Assembly (NCBI GenBank): GCA_024748595.1
Contig: CP072944.1
Coordinates: 962,001 to 1,026,000 of the forward strand
DNA from: Sodalis sp. Ffu
GTDB lineage: Bacteria; Pseudomonadota; Gammaproteobacteria; Enterobacterales; Enterobacteriaceae
Direction of reading: 5' to 3'
Length of the DNA stretch: 64,000 nt
Positions 1-14,876 of this stretch are shown in pieces. The stretch's first letter is position 1. Each line of letters begins with the position of its first letter. The notes below the pieces were generated by a model that worked only from the letters and a program-made list of their open reading frames with translations, was not told where the DNA came from and did not search any database. Made by a program: the position numbers and the translations under genes.

Positions 1-93
1 GCCATATGGCTTGCCTTTGTGCAGTTCAGGGTTAATTACTTTAACAACGTGTCGACGACCTGGAGATGTCGGTTTACATTTAACAATTATCAT
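1..93 (-). CDS. rplB: 50S ribosomal protein L2, 5' part only (runs off window)
   Basis: The first 31 codons are present, from ATG at 93 down to the window edge. They begin [19 protein letters not shown] and run to [11 protein letters not shown], the characteristic L2 N-terminus (E. coli starts [19 protein letters not shown]). L2 is a primary 23S rRNA-binding protein near the peptidyl transferase centre. A GGAG-type ribosome binding site lies just before the ATG, and rplW ends 18 bases upstream, so this is the fifth gene of the S10 operon. The rest of the gene is outside the window. Confidence 0.95.
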   Translation of the reverse strand, partial: MIIVKCKPTSPGRRHVVKVINPELHKGKPYG

Positions 94-111
94 TGTTTTA
101 ACTCCTCCGAC

Positions 112-414
112 TTACTCGGCACCGCCGATGAAATCCAGATTTTCACCTTTTTTTAAGGTGACATAAGCTTTTTTCCAGTTGCTACGACAAACTATACACT
201 GTTTATGACGTTTAGTTTTCCCTTTAACCATTAGGGTACGCACGGCATTCACTTCGACTTTAAACAGTTTATGAGTCGCAACTTTAATTTCTGCTTTCGT
301 CGCATCTTTAGACACTTTAAAAACGATGGTATTATACTTTTCCATACTAGTAGATGCTTTTTCAGAAACATGTGGCGCACGCAGTATTTTCAGTAAACGT
401 TCTTTACGAATCAT
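112..414 (-). CDS. rplW: 50S ribosomal protein L23
   Basis: The 100-residue product is the usual L23 length. It starts [21 protein letters not shown] and keeps the conserved internal [16 protein letters not shown] segment. L23 sits at the peptide exit tunnel and docks trigger factor and SRP; the SRP RNA gene is at 10264. The start codon overlaps the end of rplD by four bases, the translational coupling typical of the enterobacterial S10 operon. No damage is seen. Confidence 0.97.
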   Translation of the reverse strand: MIRKERLLKILRAPHVSEKASTSMEKYNTIVFKVSKDATKAEIKVATHKLFKVEVNAVRTLMVKGKTKRHKQCIVCRSNWKKAYVTLKKGENLDFIGGAE

Positions 415-1016
415 ACCAGCATCTCCTCAACCTGTTTAATAGCATTAACCGTCATAACAACATTGTCGAAGGCAATTAAACTAATCGGATCGATACCAGC
501 CACACTACATACGTCTACCTTGTAAAGATTACGCGCTGCTAAAAACAGATTTTCGTCCAGTTTACAAGTAATGATCAATACATCTTTCAATACCATATCT
601 TTCAGTTTCTGTACTAACAACTTGGTTTTTGGTGCTTCAACAGAGAACTGTTCAACTACGATCAAACGATCCTGACGTATTAGTTCAGCCAAAATGCTTT
701 TTAGCGCCCCGCGGTACATTTTCTTATTTACCTTCTGGCTGTGATCCTGCGGCTTTGCCGCAAAGGTCACACCACCAGAGCGCCAAATCGGGCTATTAAT
801 TGCACCGGAACGTGCACGGCCTGTACCTTTCTGACGCCAAGGTTTTTTACCGGAACCAGATACTTCCGCCCGAGTCTTTTGAGCACGGGTACCTTGACGG
901 GCACCTGCTGCATAAGCACCAATAACCTGGTGTACCAGAACTTCATTAAAGCCACCACCAAAGGTAGTTTCAGAAATAGTCAAAGCGCTTTGCACATCTT
1001 TCAATAACAATTTCAT
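411..1016 (-). CDS. rplD: 50S ribosomal protein L4
   Basis: The 201-residue product matches E. coli L4 in length and sequence, for example [30 protein letters not shown] in the extended loop that lines the exit tunnel. In E. coli L4 also represses its own operon by acting on the S10 leader. Whether that control survives here is unknown, because the leader upstream of rpsJ is only weakly recognisable. It lies two bases downstream of rplC and overlaps rplW by four bases, so it is co-transcribed with both. Confidence 0.97.
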   Translation of the reverse strand: MKLLLKDVQSALTISETTFGGGFNEVLVHQVIGAYAAGARQGTRAQKTRAEVSGSGKKPWRQKGTGRARSGAINSPIWRSGGVTFAAKPQDHSQKVNKKMYRGALKSILAELIRQDRLIVVEQFSVEAPKTKLLVQKLKDMVLKDVLIITCKLDENLFLAARNLYKVDVCSVAGIDPISLIAFDNVVMTVNAIKQVEEMLV

Positions 1017-1018
1017 TT

Positions 1019-1669
1019 TTATCTCCTCGACGTTACACCTTGCTTAACAGCTGGTTTAACGATCAAGTTACTACCGGTTGCTCCTGGAACAGCGCCTTTA
1101 ACTAGCAGCAAATTGCGTTCTATGTCAATACTTACGACATCCAAGCTTTGAACAGTTACGCGTTTAGAACCCAGTTGTCCTGCCATTTTTTTTCCCTTAA
1201 AGACTTTACCAGGGGTCTGGTTCTGACCGATAGAACCAGGTACACGGTGAGACAAGGAGTTACCGTGAGTTGCATCTTGGGTACGGAAGTTCCAGCGCTT
1301 TACAGTACCTGCAAATCCTTTACCCTTAGAAGTACCTGTAACATCAATTTTTTTAACATCAGCAAACAATTTTATGCTGATGCTCTGACCAATGGTAATT
1401 TCTTCATCGTCGTCTTCAACGCGAAATTCCCACAGACCACGGCCTGCTTCAATACCAACCTTCGCAAAATGACCTGCTTCCGGTTTAGTTACATGATTAG
1501 CCGTTTTGCGGCCAGTAGTAACCTGCAAAGCGCGATATCCATCCTTTTTCAGAGTTTTAATCTGGGTAACACGGTTTGCTTCAATTTCAATAACAGTTAC
1601 GGGAATAGAAACACCTTCTTCAGTAAAAATTCGAGTCATACCTACTTTACGTCCGATTAATCCCTGCAT
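1019..1669 (-). CDS. rplC: 50S ribosomal protein L3
   Basis: The product is 216 residues, starting [21 protein letters not shown] and carrying the [17 protein letters not shown] block of L3, an early assembly protein that reaches into the peptidyl transferase centre. E. coli L3 is 209 residues and ends KPAVKA. Here the frame continues as [12 protein letters not shown] before TAA, so the usual stop has been lost. The extra codons read through the GAGGAGAT ribosome binding site of rplD, whose ATG follows two bases after the stop. A short C-terminal tail of this kind is probably tolerated. Confidence 0.96.
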   Translation of the reverse strand: MQGLIGRKVGMTRIFTEEGVSIPVTVIEIEANRVTQIKTLKKDGYRALQVTTGRKTANHVTKPEAGHFAKVGIEAGRGLWEFRVEDDDEEITIGQSISIKLFADVKKIDVTGTSKGKGFAGTVKRWNFRTQDATHGNSLSHRVPGSIGQNQTPGKVFKGKKMAGQLGSKRVTVQSLDVVSIDIERNLLLVKGAVPGATGSNLIVKPAVKQGVTSRR

Positions 1670-1697
1670 TATTTCAACCTTATGTCCAATGACCTGA

Positions 1698-2123
<426 letters not shown>

Positions 2124-2378
2124 CTCATGTAAGATCAATAGATATAAGCCCGCGCATTGTACGTAAATTTATTCAGGAATCAAGCATTGCCGTATAAAAA
2201 TTCAAAATATCCCTGCCTTGCTATATAAGGAGACTAGAACACACGCCTACTGGAAATCGTCTGGCAGAAGCAAGGTAAAGCACCAAAATGCAGCTTACGG
2301 CACGCTGTCTACAGCATAAAAATAAAAATAACGCGTAGCTCAAATCGGACAAATATAAAAATCGTGAGATACTGTTTA

Positions 2379-2855
2379 TTAGGCGATATCCTTCAACTGT
2401 GACTGTAGGTAGTTCTGAACACCAATACGGGTAATAAGATCCAATTCAGTTTCTAAAAAATTAATATGTTGCTCCTCATCAACGAGAATTTTAACCATTA
2501 AATCCCGCGAGACATAATCGAATATTGAATCAGCATAGGTGATACTTTCACGCAAATTCTGTGCGCTCTGTAGTTCTAAATTAAGATCGGAGCATAGCAT
2601 CTCTTTAACGTCTTCACCGATATTTAGACGGCCGAGATCCTGCAAATTGGGCAATCCTTCCAGAAACAAAATGCGTTCAATATAGCGATCAGCATGTTTC
2701 ATTTCGTCGATAGATTCATCGTATTCAACTTTACTTAGGTGCATCAAGCCCCAATTTTTGAACATCTTAGCATGCAAGAAATATTGGTTGATGGCAACAA
2801 GTTCGTTTCCAAGCAATTTATTGAGATAGTTTATAATTTTAGCATCACCTTTCAT
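2379..2855 (-). CDS. bfr: Bacterioferritin (haem-containing iron storage protein)
   Basis: The 158-residue product is full length and starts [26 protein letters not shown]. The ferroxidase ligands are visible (Glu18, Glu51, His54 and the later DEEQH motif with Glu127 and His130), and Met52, which ligates the inter-subunit haem, is kept. Bacterioferritin forms a 24-mer shell that oxidises Fe(II) and stores it. Its place between the S10 operon and tuf is the E. coli one, but bfd, encoding the ferredoxin that helps release iron, is not recognisable upstream. Iron mobilisation may therefore depend on another reductant. Confidence 0.95.
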   Translation of the reverse strand: MKGDAKIINYLNKLLGNELVAINQYFLHAKMFKNWGLMHLSKVEYDESIDEMKHADRYIERILFLEGLPNLQDLGRLNIGEDVKEMLCSDLNLELQSAQNLRESITYADSIFDYVSRDLMVKILVDEEQHINFLETELDLITRIGVQNYLQSQLKDIA

Positions 2856-3521
2856 GACATAAATCCTCCATTGCAGACCATATTAGAATACAATTGCGAT
2901 AGAATAAAGAAAAGGAATAACCCTATTTATTTGAAAAATATTTTTATATTACAGAATTTATTACAGATCATTACCCATAATCTGGTAGGATACCCAGATA
3001 GATTTACCGCACTTTAAGGTACACAGCTTAAATGAATTACTGTAACTGATACAGTATTAGAAGAAATAAAAAATGCTTATCGCCTATCAACCGCCGCAAT
3101 ACCACATGCAGCTATTCGAACAATGCCGTTATACATTACGCATCTTTTTATACTCTTTGATCCAAAGACGGTTTTGTTGAATAAATCTAACTATTAAAAC
3201 AAATTAAACAAGCCATCGTCTTATGATACATAAGTATGATTACCAAACGAATGGTTTTACAGCAATTAGACTTACTCAGCACAATAATAGAAAACTAGAA
3301 ATAAACTAACAGAAATAATCTTATAAAAAATAAAATATAGTATCAATGTAATATAATAAAGGCATACAGTAAGTAAAACTAATAAAATCAATAATTAAAT
3401 AATTACTAATTAAAGTGCATACTCACTGCATAACTTTCACGAAAAATTTTTTATTATTGCTAGAATACTATCACACCATGCTGGAAATAATACTCCGGAG
3501 AATAAAACCATACGATATGGC
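2856..3521. other. Gene-free spacer between bfr and tuf with one IS end
   Basis: This is where E. coli carries bfd and chiA. Neither is recognisable and stop codons are frequent in all frames. The only structured item is an 18-bp IS903-type terminal repeat at 3170-3187. The remainder is AT-rich, with homopurine and homopyrimidine runs and no supported gene. Confidence 0.6.
3170..3187 (+). mobile_element. Solitary IS903-type terminal inverted repeat
   Basis: GGTTTTGTTGAATAAATC matches the canonical IS903 end GGCTTTGTTGAATAAATC at 17 of 18 positions (recalled consensus). No transposase remnant is seen close by, so this is a lone end from a mostly deleted copy. Confidence 0.6.
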
Positions 3522-6823
<3,302 letters not shown>

Positions 6824-6911
6824 TTAAATCCTCGATTACTAGGGCATTCAAGAGCTATCCCCGACTGCTGGGATAACCCCACACTCACCTACCTGGTTAG
6901 CCTGCGGAATA

Positions 6912-7394
<483 letters not shown>

Positions 7395-7466
7395 CTATTA
7401 ATTCAGGATTCTCCAAAAAATAGATAATTTATTTTCTAAAATAAAAATTTTAGCTTTTTAATATAG

Positions 7467-7841
<375 letters not shown>

Positions 7842-7923
7842 TCAATAAAAGCTCCTAGGTTTTATTTTATAAACACGTAATACATCGCTTGTTATGCTCT
7901 AAGGCTAAGCACGAAAACATAAA

Positions 7924-7952
7924 AGTTTATGGCTGATAAGTCTGGGTGTCAA
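7924..7952 (-). promoter_or_regulatory. str operon promoter (sigma-70)
   Basis: On the minus strand TTGACA (7947-7952) and TAAACT (7924-7929) are separated by exactly 17 bases. The upstream context ATATTTC-TTGACA-CC resembles the E. coli str promoter. Transcription should start near 7917, about 76 bases before rpsL, and run through rpsG, fusA and tuf. Confidence 0.8.
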
Positions 7953-7973
7953 GAAATATACTATACACTCTGC

Positions 7974-8261
7974 TTACCACGCTATCTGCTTGGTCTGTTT
8001 TTCTGTCAGCTTGACAAAATCAGTATAACTGATTATGACGAAGTCATGCGAAAAATAAGCAAATAAGCCACGTGCCGCAACATCATTTTCCAGCGAAAAA
8101 AGGGTCAATGGCGAAGCACTAAGCTCGTGCAGCGCTGGTGAGCCGATCAAACCGGCGATAACGCCATCGGCCAGCAGCAATAGATCATCACCGGCCTGGA
8201 CAGTACGTAGCAACGCGGCCAGATCACAAGCATATGGGGAACGGCTTAACGTATAAAGCAT
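7974..8261 (-). CDS. tusB: Sulfur relay protein TusB (DsrH family)
   Basis: The 95-residue product starts MLYTLSRSPYACDLAALLRTV, the TusB/DsrH N-terminus, and the length matches the family. TusB, TusC and TusD form the TusBCD complex that passes persulfide sulfur from TusA to TusE and MnmA for 2-thiolation of tRNA wobble uridine 34. It lies 12 bases after tusC and just upstream of the str promoter, the enterobacterial order tusDCB-rpsL. Confidence 0.9.
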   Translation of the reverse strand: MLYTLSRSPYACDLAALLRTVQAGDDLLLLADGVIAGLIGSPALHELSASPLTLFSLENDVAARGLFAYFSHDFVIISYTDFVKLTEKQTKQIAW

Positions 8262-8273
8262 GGCGATAAAACC

Positions 8274-8633
8274 TTAAAAAGTTATTACGGTATCATAGGC
8301 CATCAACCGCTGGCGCCATTCATCGGCTGGCAACCATTCAGCTTCTAGCACCCAAATGGCAACAGCATTCAAACCACGCTCTGTCGCCGAGTCGGCGCAT
8401 AGATAGAGATGATCTATAGCATAAAGTGGCAATACACCGAAGGTGGCGATAAAATCTCTCGATAATATCCACGATGGCTGCTGATCGGGCAGCAATAACA
8501 ACACCCCGTCCGAGATAAAAAATACTCCAATATCCTCACAAAGCGCCGAAGTGGCCAACAACGCGTCCAGACCTTCCCGTCCAGCAGCATCGCCATGAGG
8601 ACCATGGGTAAAAACAAAAGCTATTCGTTTCAA
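8274..8633 (-). CDS. tusC: Sulfur relay protein TusC (DsrF family)
   Basis: The 119-residue product starts [31 protein letters not shown], typical of TusC/DsrF (E. coli [24 protein letters not shown]). It is the middle subunit of TusBCD in tRNA 2-thiouridine synthesis. It is six bases after tusD and 12 before tusB, clearly one transcription unit. Confidence 0.9.
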   Translation of the reverse strand: MKRIAFVFTHGPHGDAAGREGLDALLATSALCEDIGVFFISDGVLLLLPDQQPSWILSRDFIATFGVLPLYAIDHLYLCADSATERGLNAVAIWVLEAEWLPADEWRQRLMAYDTVITF

Positions 8634-8639
8634 ACGCCC

Positions 8640-9032
8640 TCAAAATTGAATAAAACGATCACAGCTGAGCACCGCCTTCGCCAATCTACTCAAACTGCTT
8701 AATTGAAATCCTGGCTGCAAATTATTATCGAAAAATTTGAATTGAGCCATCTGAGCACCATCGGTGACGCCACGGCGCAGAGCAGCGGCAACACAAACAT
8801 GTAATGCCAATTGATGATGCTGCGCTAGAGCTTGCCAAGACCGAACTAGATCCACTTCGTCACTTGCAGGGGCGGTCAGACGATTCGCGTTATACACACC
8901 ATCTTGATAAAAAAACACTGTTTCAATACGATGGCCACATACCAATAGCGCCTCAGCAAACTGCAGTGCACTGCTCGCGCGCTGGTTGCCATAAGCCGGA
9001 CCAGTAATCATCAAACAATAAACCAGACTCAC
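8640..9032 (-). CDS. tusD: Sulfurtransferase TusD (DsrE family)
   Basis: The core [22 protein letters not shown] and the [10 protein letters not shown] motif carrying the catalytic cysteine (Cys78 in E. coli) identify TusD, the sulfur-carrying subunit of TusBCD. There is no ATG near the conserved N-terminus. I chose GTG at 9032, giving 130 residues against 128 in E. coli. GTG at 9035 and at 9056 are in-frame alternatives; the latter would add an unusual N-terminal extension. No strong ribosome binding site decides the matter. Confidence 0.85.
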   Translation of the reverse strand: MSLVYCLMITGPAYGNQRASSALQFAEALLVCGHRIETVFFYQDGVYNANRLTAPASDEVDLVRSWQALAQHHQLALHVCVAAALRRGVTDGAQMAQFKFFDNNLQPGFQLSSLSRLAKAVLSCDRFIQF

Positions 9033-9056
9033 CACTCTAAGCCTAACAGTTGCCAC

Positions 9057-10225
9057 TTTTGAAGTAGAAGAGTATAATAATATAAGTTATGCTCTTAAAA
9101 ATAATAATTTGCCAAAACCACCACCTATTTTACGCACGATAACTGCAGTATCTATTGGCTGGCGACGCTGCGATTAGAATTCACTTTTGCAATAGTGTAC
9201 TCCAAGCACTGTACCTACCAACAAACTACACACCAATTGAAATGTAGTGCACCCGAAATACATTCTCTGTGTTTCCAGCGATATGTAAAGTTTACATAAT
9301 TTGCAAAAATAACACGTCGAGATTATTGATGCACTGAACAAGCTCTCGCGTTTTGCTGACGAATAAATACCAAGAAAACATCTGTTATCCTCGTTTTCAC
9401 ATCGTGCAGCATATGCAAAACAAAATCCACAATCGGCGGACCAATCTTACGACTGATATCCAGCTTTGCTTGAAGATAAAAGTGTATATTATAGAAATAT
9501 CATTCATATTTATGAATCTTCCAGGATATTATATGGCAAAATTGCCTATGATTTTATATCCGATCGTTAAATCTAGCAAATTTCATAAACACTGAGTGTT
9601 TGATAAACTTTGTATCATAATAGTGCATGGATAAATGACTTTTACAATTACTATCGGCACATCATACGCCGCCATTTTAATGTGCCCACTGCATGCATTC
9701 GGAAGACTTGGTAAATAAATTATAAAATTGTTCAAGCTACTTGTGATGACAAGTATTTGGCTAAGTTATTTTATTCAATAATACGCACCATCAGACCCCG
9801 CTGGACAAGGAGCTATAAATGATAAAAATCATAACTCCGACCTAGCACTGAGTTAATATAACAAATGACAAAGCATAATCTGGCCGCTTGCAACAAACAT
9901 GCCAAAATCAAAAAAGCAACATCCAACGATAATCACAATACTCGAAATAAATGCTGCAACTAACTAAAAATTAAGCTGTTGCTAACCCAGAAAGACCTTC
10001 TGACTAGCCGGTAATGCTGATGCAAGTTAAGCAAGTGCAATAGTACAAACGTCTATTGGCTTATTCCTGATAATTACAGTTTTAGACGCCCAAAACTACT
10101 AGAGGAAGCACAACAACCATTTCGGATGTACATTGAATAAAATGACTCAGCAACAGCTAACTTTATTCAACAAAGTTTCCCCTGCAAAGCAGTATCAAAT
10201 ATAATTAAAATTATATCAACTATCA
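9057..10225. other. Long gene-free region upstream of tusD, partly IS-derived
   Basis: E. coli has yheO and fkpA upstream of tusD; neither is recognisable. From about 9057 to 9700 I see only AT-rich sequence with short chance ORFs. From about 9890 onward there is an IS5-family transposase relic, described separately. Confidence 0.5.
9890..10176 (+). mobile_element. IS5-family (IS903-group) relic with right end
   Basis: At about 9893-9950 the plus strand reads NKHAKIKKATSNDNHNTR, which aligns with the IS903 transposase segment NQTHRKIREASADGAYDTR (recalled). A right-type terminal repeat ACTTTATTCAACAAAGTTTC lies near 10159-10176. The reading frame is broken by stops, so the copy is inactive. 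Confidence 0.6.
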
Positions 10226-10255
10226 TTGATAATATTCAAAATCGTATGGTAAAAT
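10226..10255 (+). promoter_or_regulatory. Promoter of the 4.5S RNA gene
   Basis: TTGATA (10226-10231) and TAAAAT (10250-10255) are 18 bases apart, and the mature 4.5S RNA begins 9-10 bases after the -10 element. The spacing is right for a sigma-70 promoter. Confidence 0.65.
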
Positions 10256-10263
10256 ATTTAATA

Positions 10264-10377
10264 TGGAGGTACTGTTGGTGCTCTCGCAACGCTACTTTGT
10301 GAATTCGGTCAGGTCTGGGAGGAAGCAGCCGTAGCAAACGACGTGTGTGATGGGATGTTGCTAGCAGGGAACCTCCA
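10264..10377 (+). ncRNA. ffs: 4.5S RNA, the RNA of the signal recognition particle
   Basis: The sequence aligns over its whole length with E. coli ffs: a TGTTGGT-CTC-CGCAACGCTAC start, the apical-domain motif GGTCAGGTCTGGGAGGAAGCAGCC with the GGAA-type Ffh-binding loop region, and a TGTGTGATGGGATG-GC-AGCAGGG 3' half. TGGAGGT at the 5' end pairs with ACCTCCA at the 3' end, closing the hairpin. Size is about 114 nt, as in E. coli. It is an island of conservation inside decayed DNA. Confidence 0.95.
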
Positions 10378-10739
10378 TCTATTTAAACATTAATTGGCAC
10401 TCACCTAATTATACCCTACCAGTTGCAAGACCATTTCTGAATTATCAACGACCTTAATTTTAACCAGTTTCACATCAGCTACTACCATATATAATAATAA
10501 AAAACATTACATTAACTGTATACTCAACAATAGCCTTAAACTTTCAATCTAATAAATTTGATTTTTACTTAAGAATGAAAATAGATCATAAACTTTGAAC
10601 TATGACAAGGCAAAAGTTTAAAATTATTAATTAAGAAAACGATAATAACACTCATATATAAACACGAATCTTCATGTTATAATTAGATATCTCATAAATA
10701 ATTAACTATTAATGATAGAATAAATCACTTAAGATAAAT

Positions 10740-10805
10740 ATCTAATTGGATAAAAACTACCATAACTATAATATCTAATTGGATAAAAACTACCATAACT
10801 ATAAT
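10740..10805. repeat. Perfect tandem duplication, 33 bp x 2
   Basis: A 33-base unit beginning ATCTAATTGGATAAAAACTA occurs twice back to back with no mismatch (10740-10772 and 10773-10805). The perfect identity implies a recent slippage event. Confidence 0.95.
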
Positions 10806-10834
10806 GATATTAAAAATAAATTTTACTACAAGGT

Positions 10835-11412
10835 TTTATAGACTCCATTACTATATTTCTTTTTCTATATGAAATATATACTCACTACGATATCGCTAAA
10901 ATATTTGGTATAAAGTGATATGGAAAATCTGAATACACAGTCAAAAAAAGACTTTAATCTAGAATAAACAAACAATATGCAGCAATCCGACCACTCAAAG
11001 AGTCAGGTGACATACACATAAACTTTATATGGACTCTTTCAACCAAACATATCGAAAGAATTATTACCAGCAAGTAATATGCACGATAGAGACAATAAAC
11101 TATTAACTAGAGCAATCAAACCGTACTTTTCCCATGTTTAAAAGAAGCTTGCAACATCAATTTTATCTCAACTACTATCCACGTTATATTGAAAAAATAA
11201 CTATAATAATATTATTAAAACGTATTGTCATAAAACTACTGATAATACTAAATTATCATACGCAACGACATATCAATAATACATGCTTTGAATAATGACT
11301 GCACTATAATCTATCTGACTGCACTATAATCTATCTATTAATAAATAATTTAAACGATCTTTAAATAGTCAAGAAAAAGGCTCAGCAACATCTAATTTAT
11401 TCAATCAAGCTA
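10835..11412 (+). mobile_element. IS5-family (IS903-group) relic
   Basis: Plus-strand fragments in shifted frames align with successive parts of the IS903-group transposase: AKIFGIK near 10895 (LKVFGEGEW region), FNQTYRK near 11040 (INQTHRKI) and DNKLLTRAIKPYFS near 11095 (HDALLRKKIKPLIP). A right-type end AATTTATTCAATCAAGC closes the copy near 11395-11412. Many stops and frameshifts are present. Confidence 0.6.
11297..11336. repeat. Perfect tandem duplication, 20 bp x 2
   Basis: GACTGCACTATAATCTATCT is repeated directly without mismatch (11297-11316 and 11317-11336), inside the IS relic. Confidence 0.95.
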
Positions 11413-11888
11413 ACAAAATAAAAAACTCTGATGCATTTTTATCGCCATTTACAACCGCTGCACATGCTAACTGTGTGATCTATGTGATACTACTGATTGT
11501 GATACCATCACAAAGCAACTATCAGCACTGTTTCTGTAAAACTATACATATCGCTATAGCATAGAAAAATACAAAATTGCGTTTGCCCAATGAGTTACGC
11601 CAAAGCGAGCTAAAATGTCACTATGACATGACATACTGCCGCGGACAGTAAATAAAACTAGAGATACACAATGTAAATTTGAACACGCCCATCTCAGTCC
11701 AGCATTAAATTCTATATAGCTTTGCGCAGCAAAGCACTTTGCACATGGGAGATGAGATGGAGGAAGATCTTATCGTGAATATCCAATTACAGAGTATATA
11801 AGATCTGCTGAATCAACGATTCAGGCGACAATATAGTATTGGTTGCTGATACACAACTGTTCTTCCTCCATCCACCTAAAATTTTTGC

Positions 11889-11920
11889 TATAATTATGCT
11901 CGTTCTATATAAACGACCAG
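11889..11920 (+). promoter_or_regulatory. Putative uvrD -10 element and decayed LexA box
   Basis: TATAAT (11889-11894) is followed by CTATATAAACGACCAG (11905-11920). The latter resembles the SOS box CTGTATATATACCCAG recalled upstream of E. coli uvrD, but with CTG changed to CTA and a disrupted centre. The position just downstream of the -10 suits an operator. A -35 element is not obvious. LexA control is likely weakened or lost. Confidence 0.4.
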
Positions 11921-11955
11921 TATATTTCCTAATTTACGTAACTAAAAGGCCACTT

Positions 11956-14118
11956 ATGGACGTTTTTAATTTACTCAACGGCCTGAATGACAATCAACGG
12001 AGAGCCGTATTGGCGCCACGCGGCAATATTTTAGTACTGGCCGGCGCTGGGAGCGGTAAAACCAGGGTGCTGGTACACCGTATCGCCTGGCTGCTGTTAG
12101 TAAAACATTGCTCACCTGACTCAATCATGGCAGTCACATTTACCAACAAAGCAGCCGCCGAGATGCGCCATCGTATAGAACATATAGTAGGAAGCTGCCA
12201 GGGCGGCATGTGGATCGGAACTTTCCACAGCCTATCCCATCGCCTACTACGTGCCCACCATATGGACGCTAATCTACCACAGGATTTTCAGATCATCGAT
12301 AGCGAGGATCAGCTAAGGATGCTAAAACGGCTAATGCGCGCTCTCAATCTCGACGAAAAAAAATGGCCACTCCGACAAGCGATGTGGTATATCGACACAA
12401 AAAAAAATGAAAATATACTTCCCCAACATATGGAAAACAATAGCAATCCAGTGGAAGCAACTTGGTTGCGTATCTACCAGGCTTATCAAGAGACTTGCAA
12501 TCGCGCTGGGCTGGTAGATTTTGCTGAACTGTTGCGGCGCGCTCATGAACTATGGCTGAATAAACCATACATCCTACATCATTATCGCGAACGTTTCTCT
12601 AATATTTTAGTAGATGAGTTTCAAGATACTAACCATATGCAGTACTCCTGGATCCGCCAGCTAGCGAGCAACAAAAGTAATGTGATGATTGTCGGCGACG
12701 ATGATCAATCGATTTACGGCTGGCGCGGAGCTCAAGTTGACAATATTCAGCGCTTCCTCAACGACTTCCCATCGGCGCAGACCATACGCCTAGAACAGAA
12801 CTATCGCTCCACCACTAATATTTTAAAAGCCGCCAATGCTCTTATCGCCCACAACAGCAACCGACTGGGCAAAGATTTATGGACAAATAGCAGCGAAGGT
12901 AAGTCAATTTCCCTTTATTGCGCCTTTAACGAAATAGATGAAGCACGCTTTGTGATAAATCGCATCAAGGTCTGGCAGGAACAGGGTGGGGCACTGAATA
13001 ACTGCGCGATCCTCTATCGTAACAATGCCCAATCTCGCGTGCTAGAAGAAACACTGCTACAAATGAACCTACCGTATCACATTTATGGTGGTATGCGCTT
13101 CTTCGAGCGCCAGGAAATAAAGGATACACTAGCTTATCTACGCCTTATCACCAACCGAAACGACGACGCCGCTTACGAACGGGTGGTCAATACCCCAACC
13201 CGCGGTATCGGTGAGCGCACACTGGACATGATTCGACAAAACGCCCGCGTCCGCCAACTGACATTATGGCAGGCTAGCCAGGTGCTGTTGCAAGAACAGG
13301 TGCTGGCCAGACGCGCCGCCACGGCGCTACAGCAGTTCATTGAGCTGGTGGACTCCTTGGCGCAAGAGACGACTGAATTACCGCTACATGTTCAGACCGA
13401 GCAGGTAATCCAAAACTCCGGCCTGTGGAGTATGTATGAGCATGAGAAAGGGGAGCAAGGTAAGACGCGCATTGAAAATCTTACAGAACTGATCATAGCA
13501 ACCAGGCAGTACAGTTACAACGATGAAGATCAAGATCTGTTCCCATTACAGGAATTTTTGGCGCAGGCAGCGCTGGAGGCAGGAAAAGGACAGGCGGACT
13601 ATTATCAGGATGCAGTGCAAATGATGACTCTGCATTCCTCCAAAGGGCTGGAGTTCCCACAAGTGTTCATTGTAGGCATGGAGGAAGGAGTATTCCCCAG
13701 TCAGATATCCCTGGACGATAGTGACAGATTGGAAGAAGAGCGACGCCTAGCATATGTAGGAGTGACCCGCGCGATGGACAAGCTGACGATTACTTACGCG
13801 GAGACCCGTTGGTTATATGGAAAAGAGGTATTTCACCAGCCCTCTCGCTTCCTCAGCGAAATCCCGCAAAAGTGTATGGAGCAAGTACGTTTGCGCGCTA
13901 GTGTCATCCGCCAGGTCAATAATCAAATTATAGGTGCACGGCTGAATGAAAACAATAGCGGTTTCATGCGTGGACAGCGAGTACATCACTCGAAATTCGG
14001 TGAAGGCACAGTGGTCAATCTGGAAGGTAGCGGCGAGCATAGCCGGCTACAGATCATGTTCCAGGGACATGGCATCAAGTGGATAGCGGCGATTTACGCA
14101 CAACTAGAAATTCTCTAA
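11956..14118 (+). CDS. uvrD: DNA helicase II
   Basis: From ATG at 11956 the product is 720 residues, exactly the E. coli length. It starts MDVFNLLNGLNDNQRRAVLAP; the 39 codons open upstream of this ATG are not part of the family. Superfamily 1 helicase motifs are intact: Walker A GAGSGKT, VDEFQDTN, DDDQSIYGWRGA, QNYRST and VTRAM. The C-terminal RVHHSKFGEGTVVNLEGSGEHSRLQ tail that binds partners is kept. UvrD removes UvrC and the excised oligonucleotide in nucleotide excision repair and acts in mismatch repair. Confidence 0.97.
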   Translation: MDVFNLLNGLNDNQRRAVLAPRGNILVLAGAGSGKTRVLVHRIAWLLLVKHCSPDSIMAVTFTNKAAAEMRHRIEHIVGSCQGGMWIGTFHSLSHRLLRAHHMDANLPQDFQIIDSEDQLRMLKRLMRALNLDEKKWPLRQAMWYIDTKKNENILPQHMENNSNPVEATWLRIYQAYQETCNRAGLVDFAELLRRAHELWLNKPYILHHYRERFSNILVDEFQDTNHMQYSWIRQLASNKSNVMIVGDDDQSIYGWRGAQVDNIQRFLNDFPSAQTIRLEQNYRSTTNILKAANALIAHNSNRLGKDLWTNSSEGKSISLYCAFNEIDEARFVINRIKVWQEQGGALNNCAILYRNNAQSRVLEETLLQMNLPYHIYGGMRFFERQEIKDTLAYLRLITNRNDDAAYERVVNTPTRGIGERTLDMIRQNARVRQLTLWQASQVLLQEQVLARRAATALQQFIELVDSLAQETTELPLHVQTEQVIQNSGLWSMYEHEKGEQGKTRIENLTELIIATRQYSYNDEDQDLFPLQEFLAQAALEAGKGQADYYQDAVQMMTLHSSKGLEFPQVFIVGMEEGVFPSQISLDDSDRLEEERRLAYVGVTRAMDKLTITYAETRWLYGKEVFHQPSRFLSEIPQKCMEQVRLRASVIRQVNNQIIGARLNENNSGFMRGQRVHHSKFGEGTVVNLEGSGEHSRLQIMFQGHGIKWIAAIYAQLEIL

Positions 14119-14876
14119 CACCAAGGACACTCCAGGAGAACCGGCTTATCTATCTATATATAAAATTAGCTTTATTAAATAATATTAAACTTTTTCAAAT
14201 TCAAAAAAGAAGAAATCTATTATACTACTTGGAAGTAAATTAAATTACTTATAAAAAAGCAGGTCAATAAGCATTCGAAAATTACCATCATACCTGTATC
14301 GATATTAAGATAAATTTTGACTGACCTGACTACACACCAGGTTTATAGATTCAATTTTTAGTTAAGTACAAGTTCCTAGCGATAATATCGCTCAGAGATT
14401 GATAATAAGATATATAAAATTATCGACTTTAACCTAGTCGCAAAGTTAATATAACATTAATCAAGAATACTTGAACGCTTATAAAAATATAATGAATAGT
14501 ATTGATCAAGTTACGCTAATTAAGAATTAAATCAATCTTTAAACAAAAAATGCACAGCAAAAACAAAAAGTTAGTCACCACCTATGCTCTTTAAAGCATA
14601 GGCAGCTATAGCCCGCATTAACAGATATTAGCCTCACTGCTTGACAATTAGCAAATTTCAATATTACTAGAAAAAGTTATGGTTATGAAACAAATGTTGG
14701 TTAACATGGACTTAACTGATATACACATATCACCAAATGAGTGGCTTGAACAACCCTCATAATTAAGGGAAATACCTTACAACGACTAATTATTATTTAA
14801 TAAAAACCTCAAGGATGTAACAATCGAAGCTGCCACTCTACGCAAAACGATGGCAATTTTTATCATTTTACCAGCT
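14119..14876. other. Intergenic region between convergent uvrD and corA
   Basis: No gene is seen. An IS903-type end lies near 14167-14184 (AGCTTTATTAAATAATATT), and a short stem-loop (CCTATGCT pairing with AGCATAGG, 14581-14602) could be a weak terminator. The rest is AT-rich. Confidence 0.5.

Larger units (their letters stand above)
10378..11888. other. Gene-free AT-rich region between ffs and uvrD
   Basis: There is no supported gene. It holds two perfect tandem duplications (10740-10805 and 11297-11336) and an IS5-family transposase relic, described separately. From about 11413 to 11888 I see no gene remnants. Confidence 0.5.

Noticed and set aside
1148-1660. 170-codon plus-strand open frame
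   Set aside because: It is antisense to rplC, a certain gene, and has no recognisable protein features.
2856-3169. bfd pseudogene expected between bfr and tuf
   Set aside because: No cysteine-rich Bfd-like segment could be aligned with confidence.
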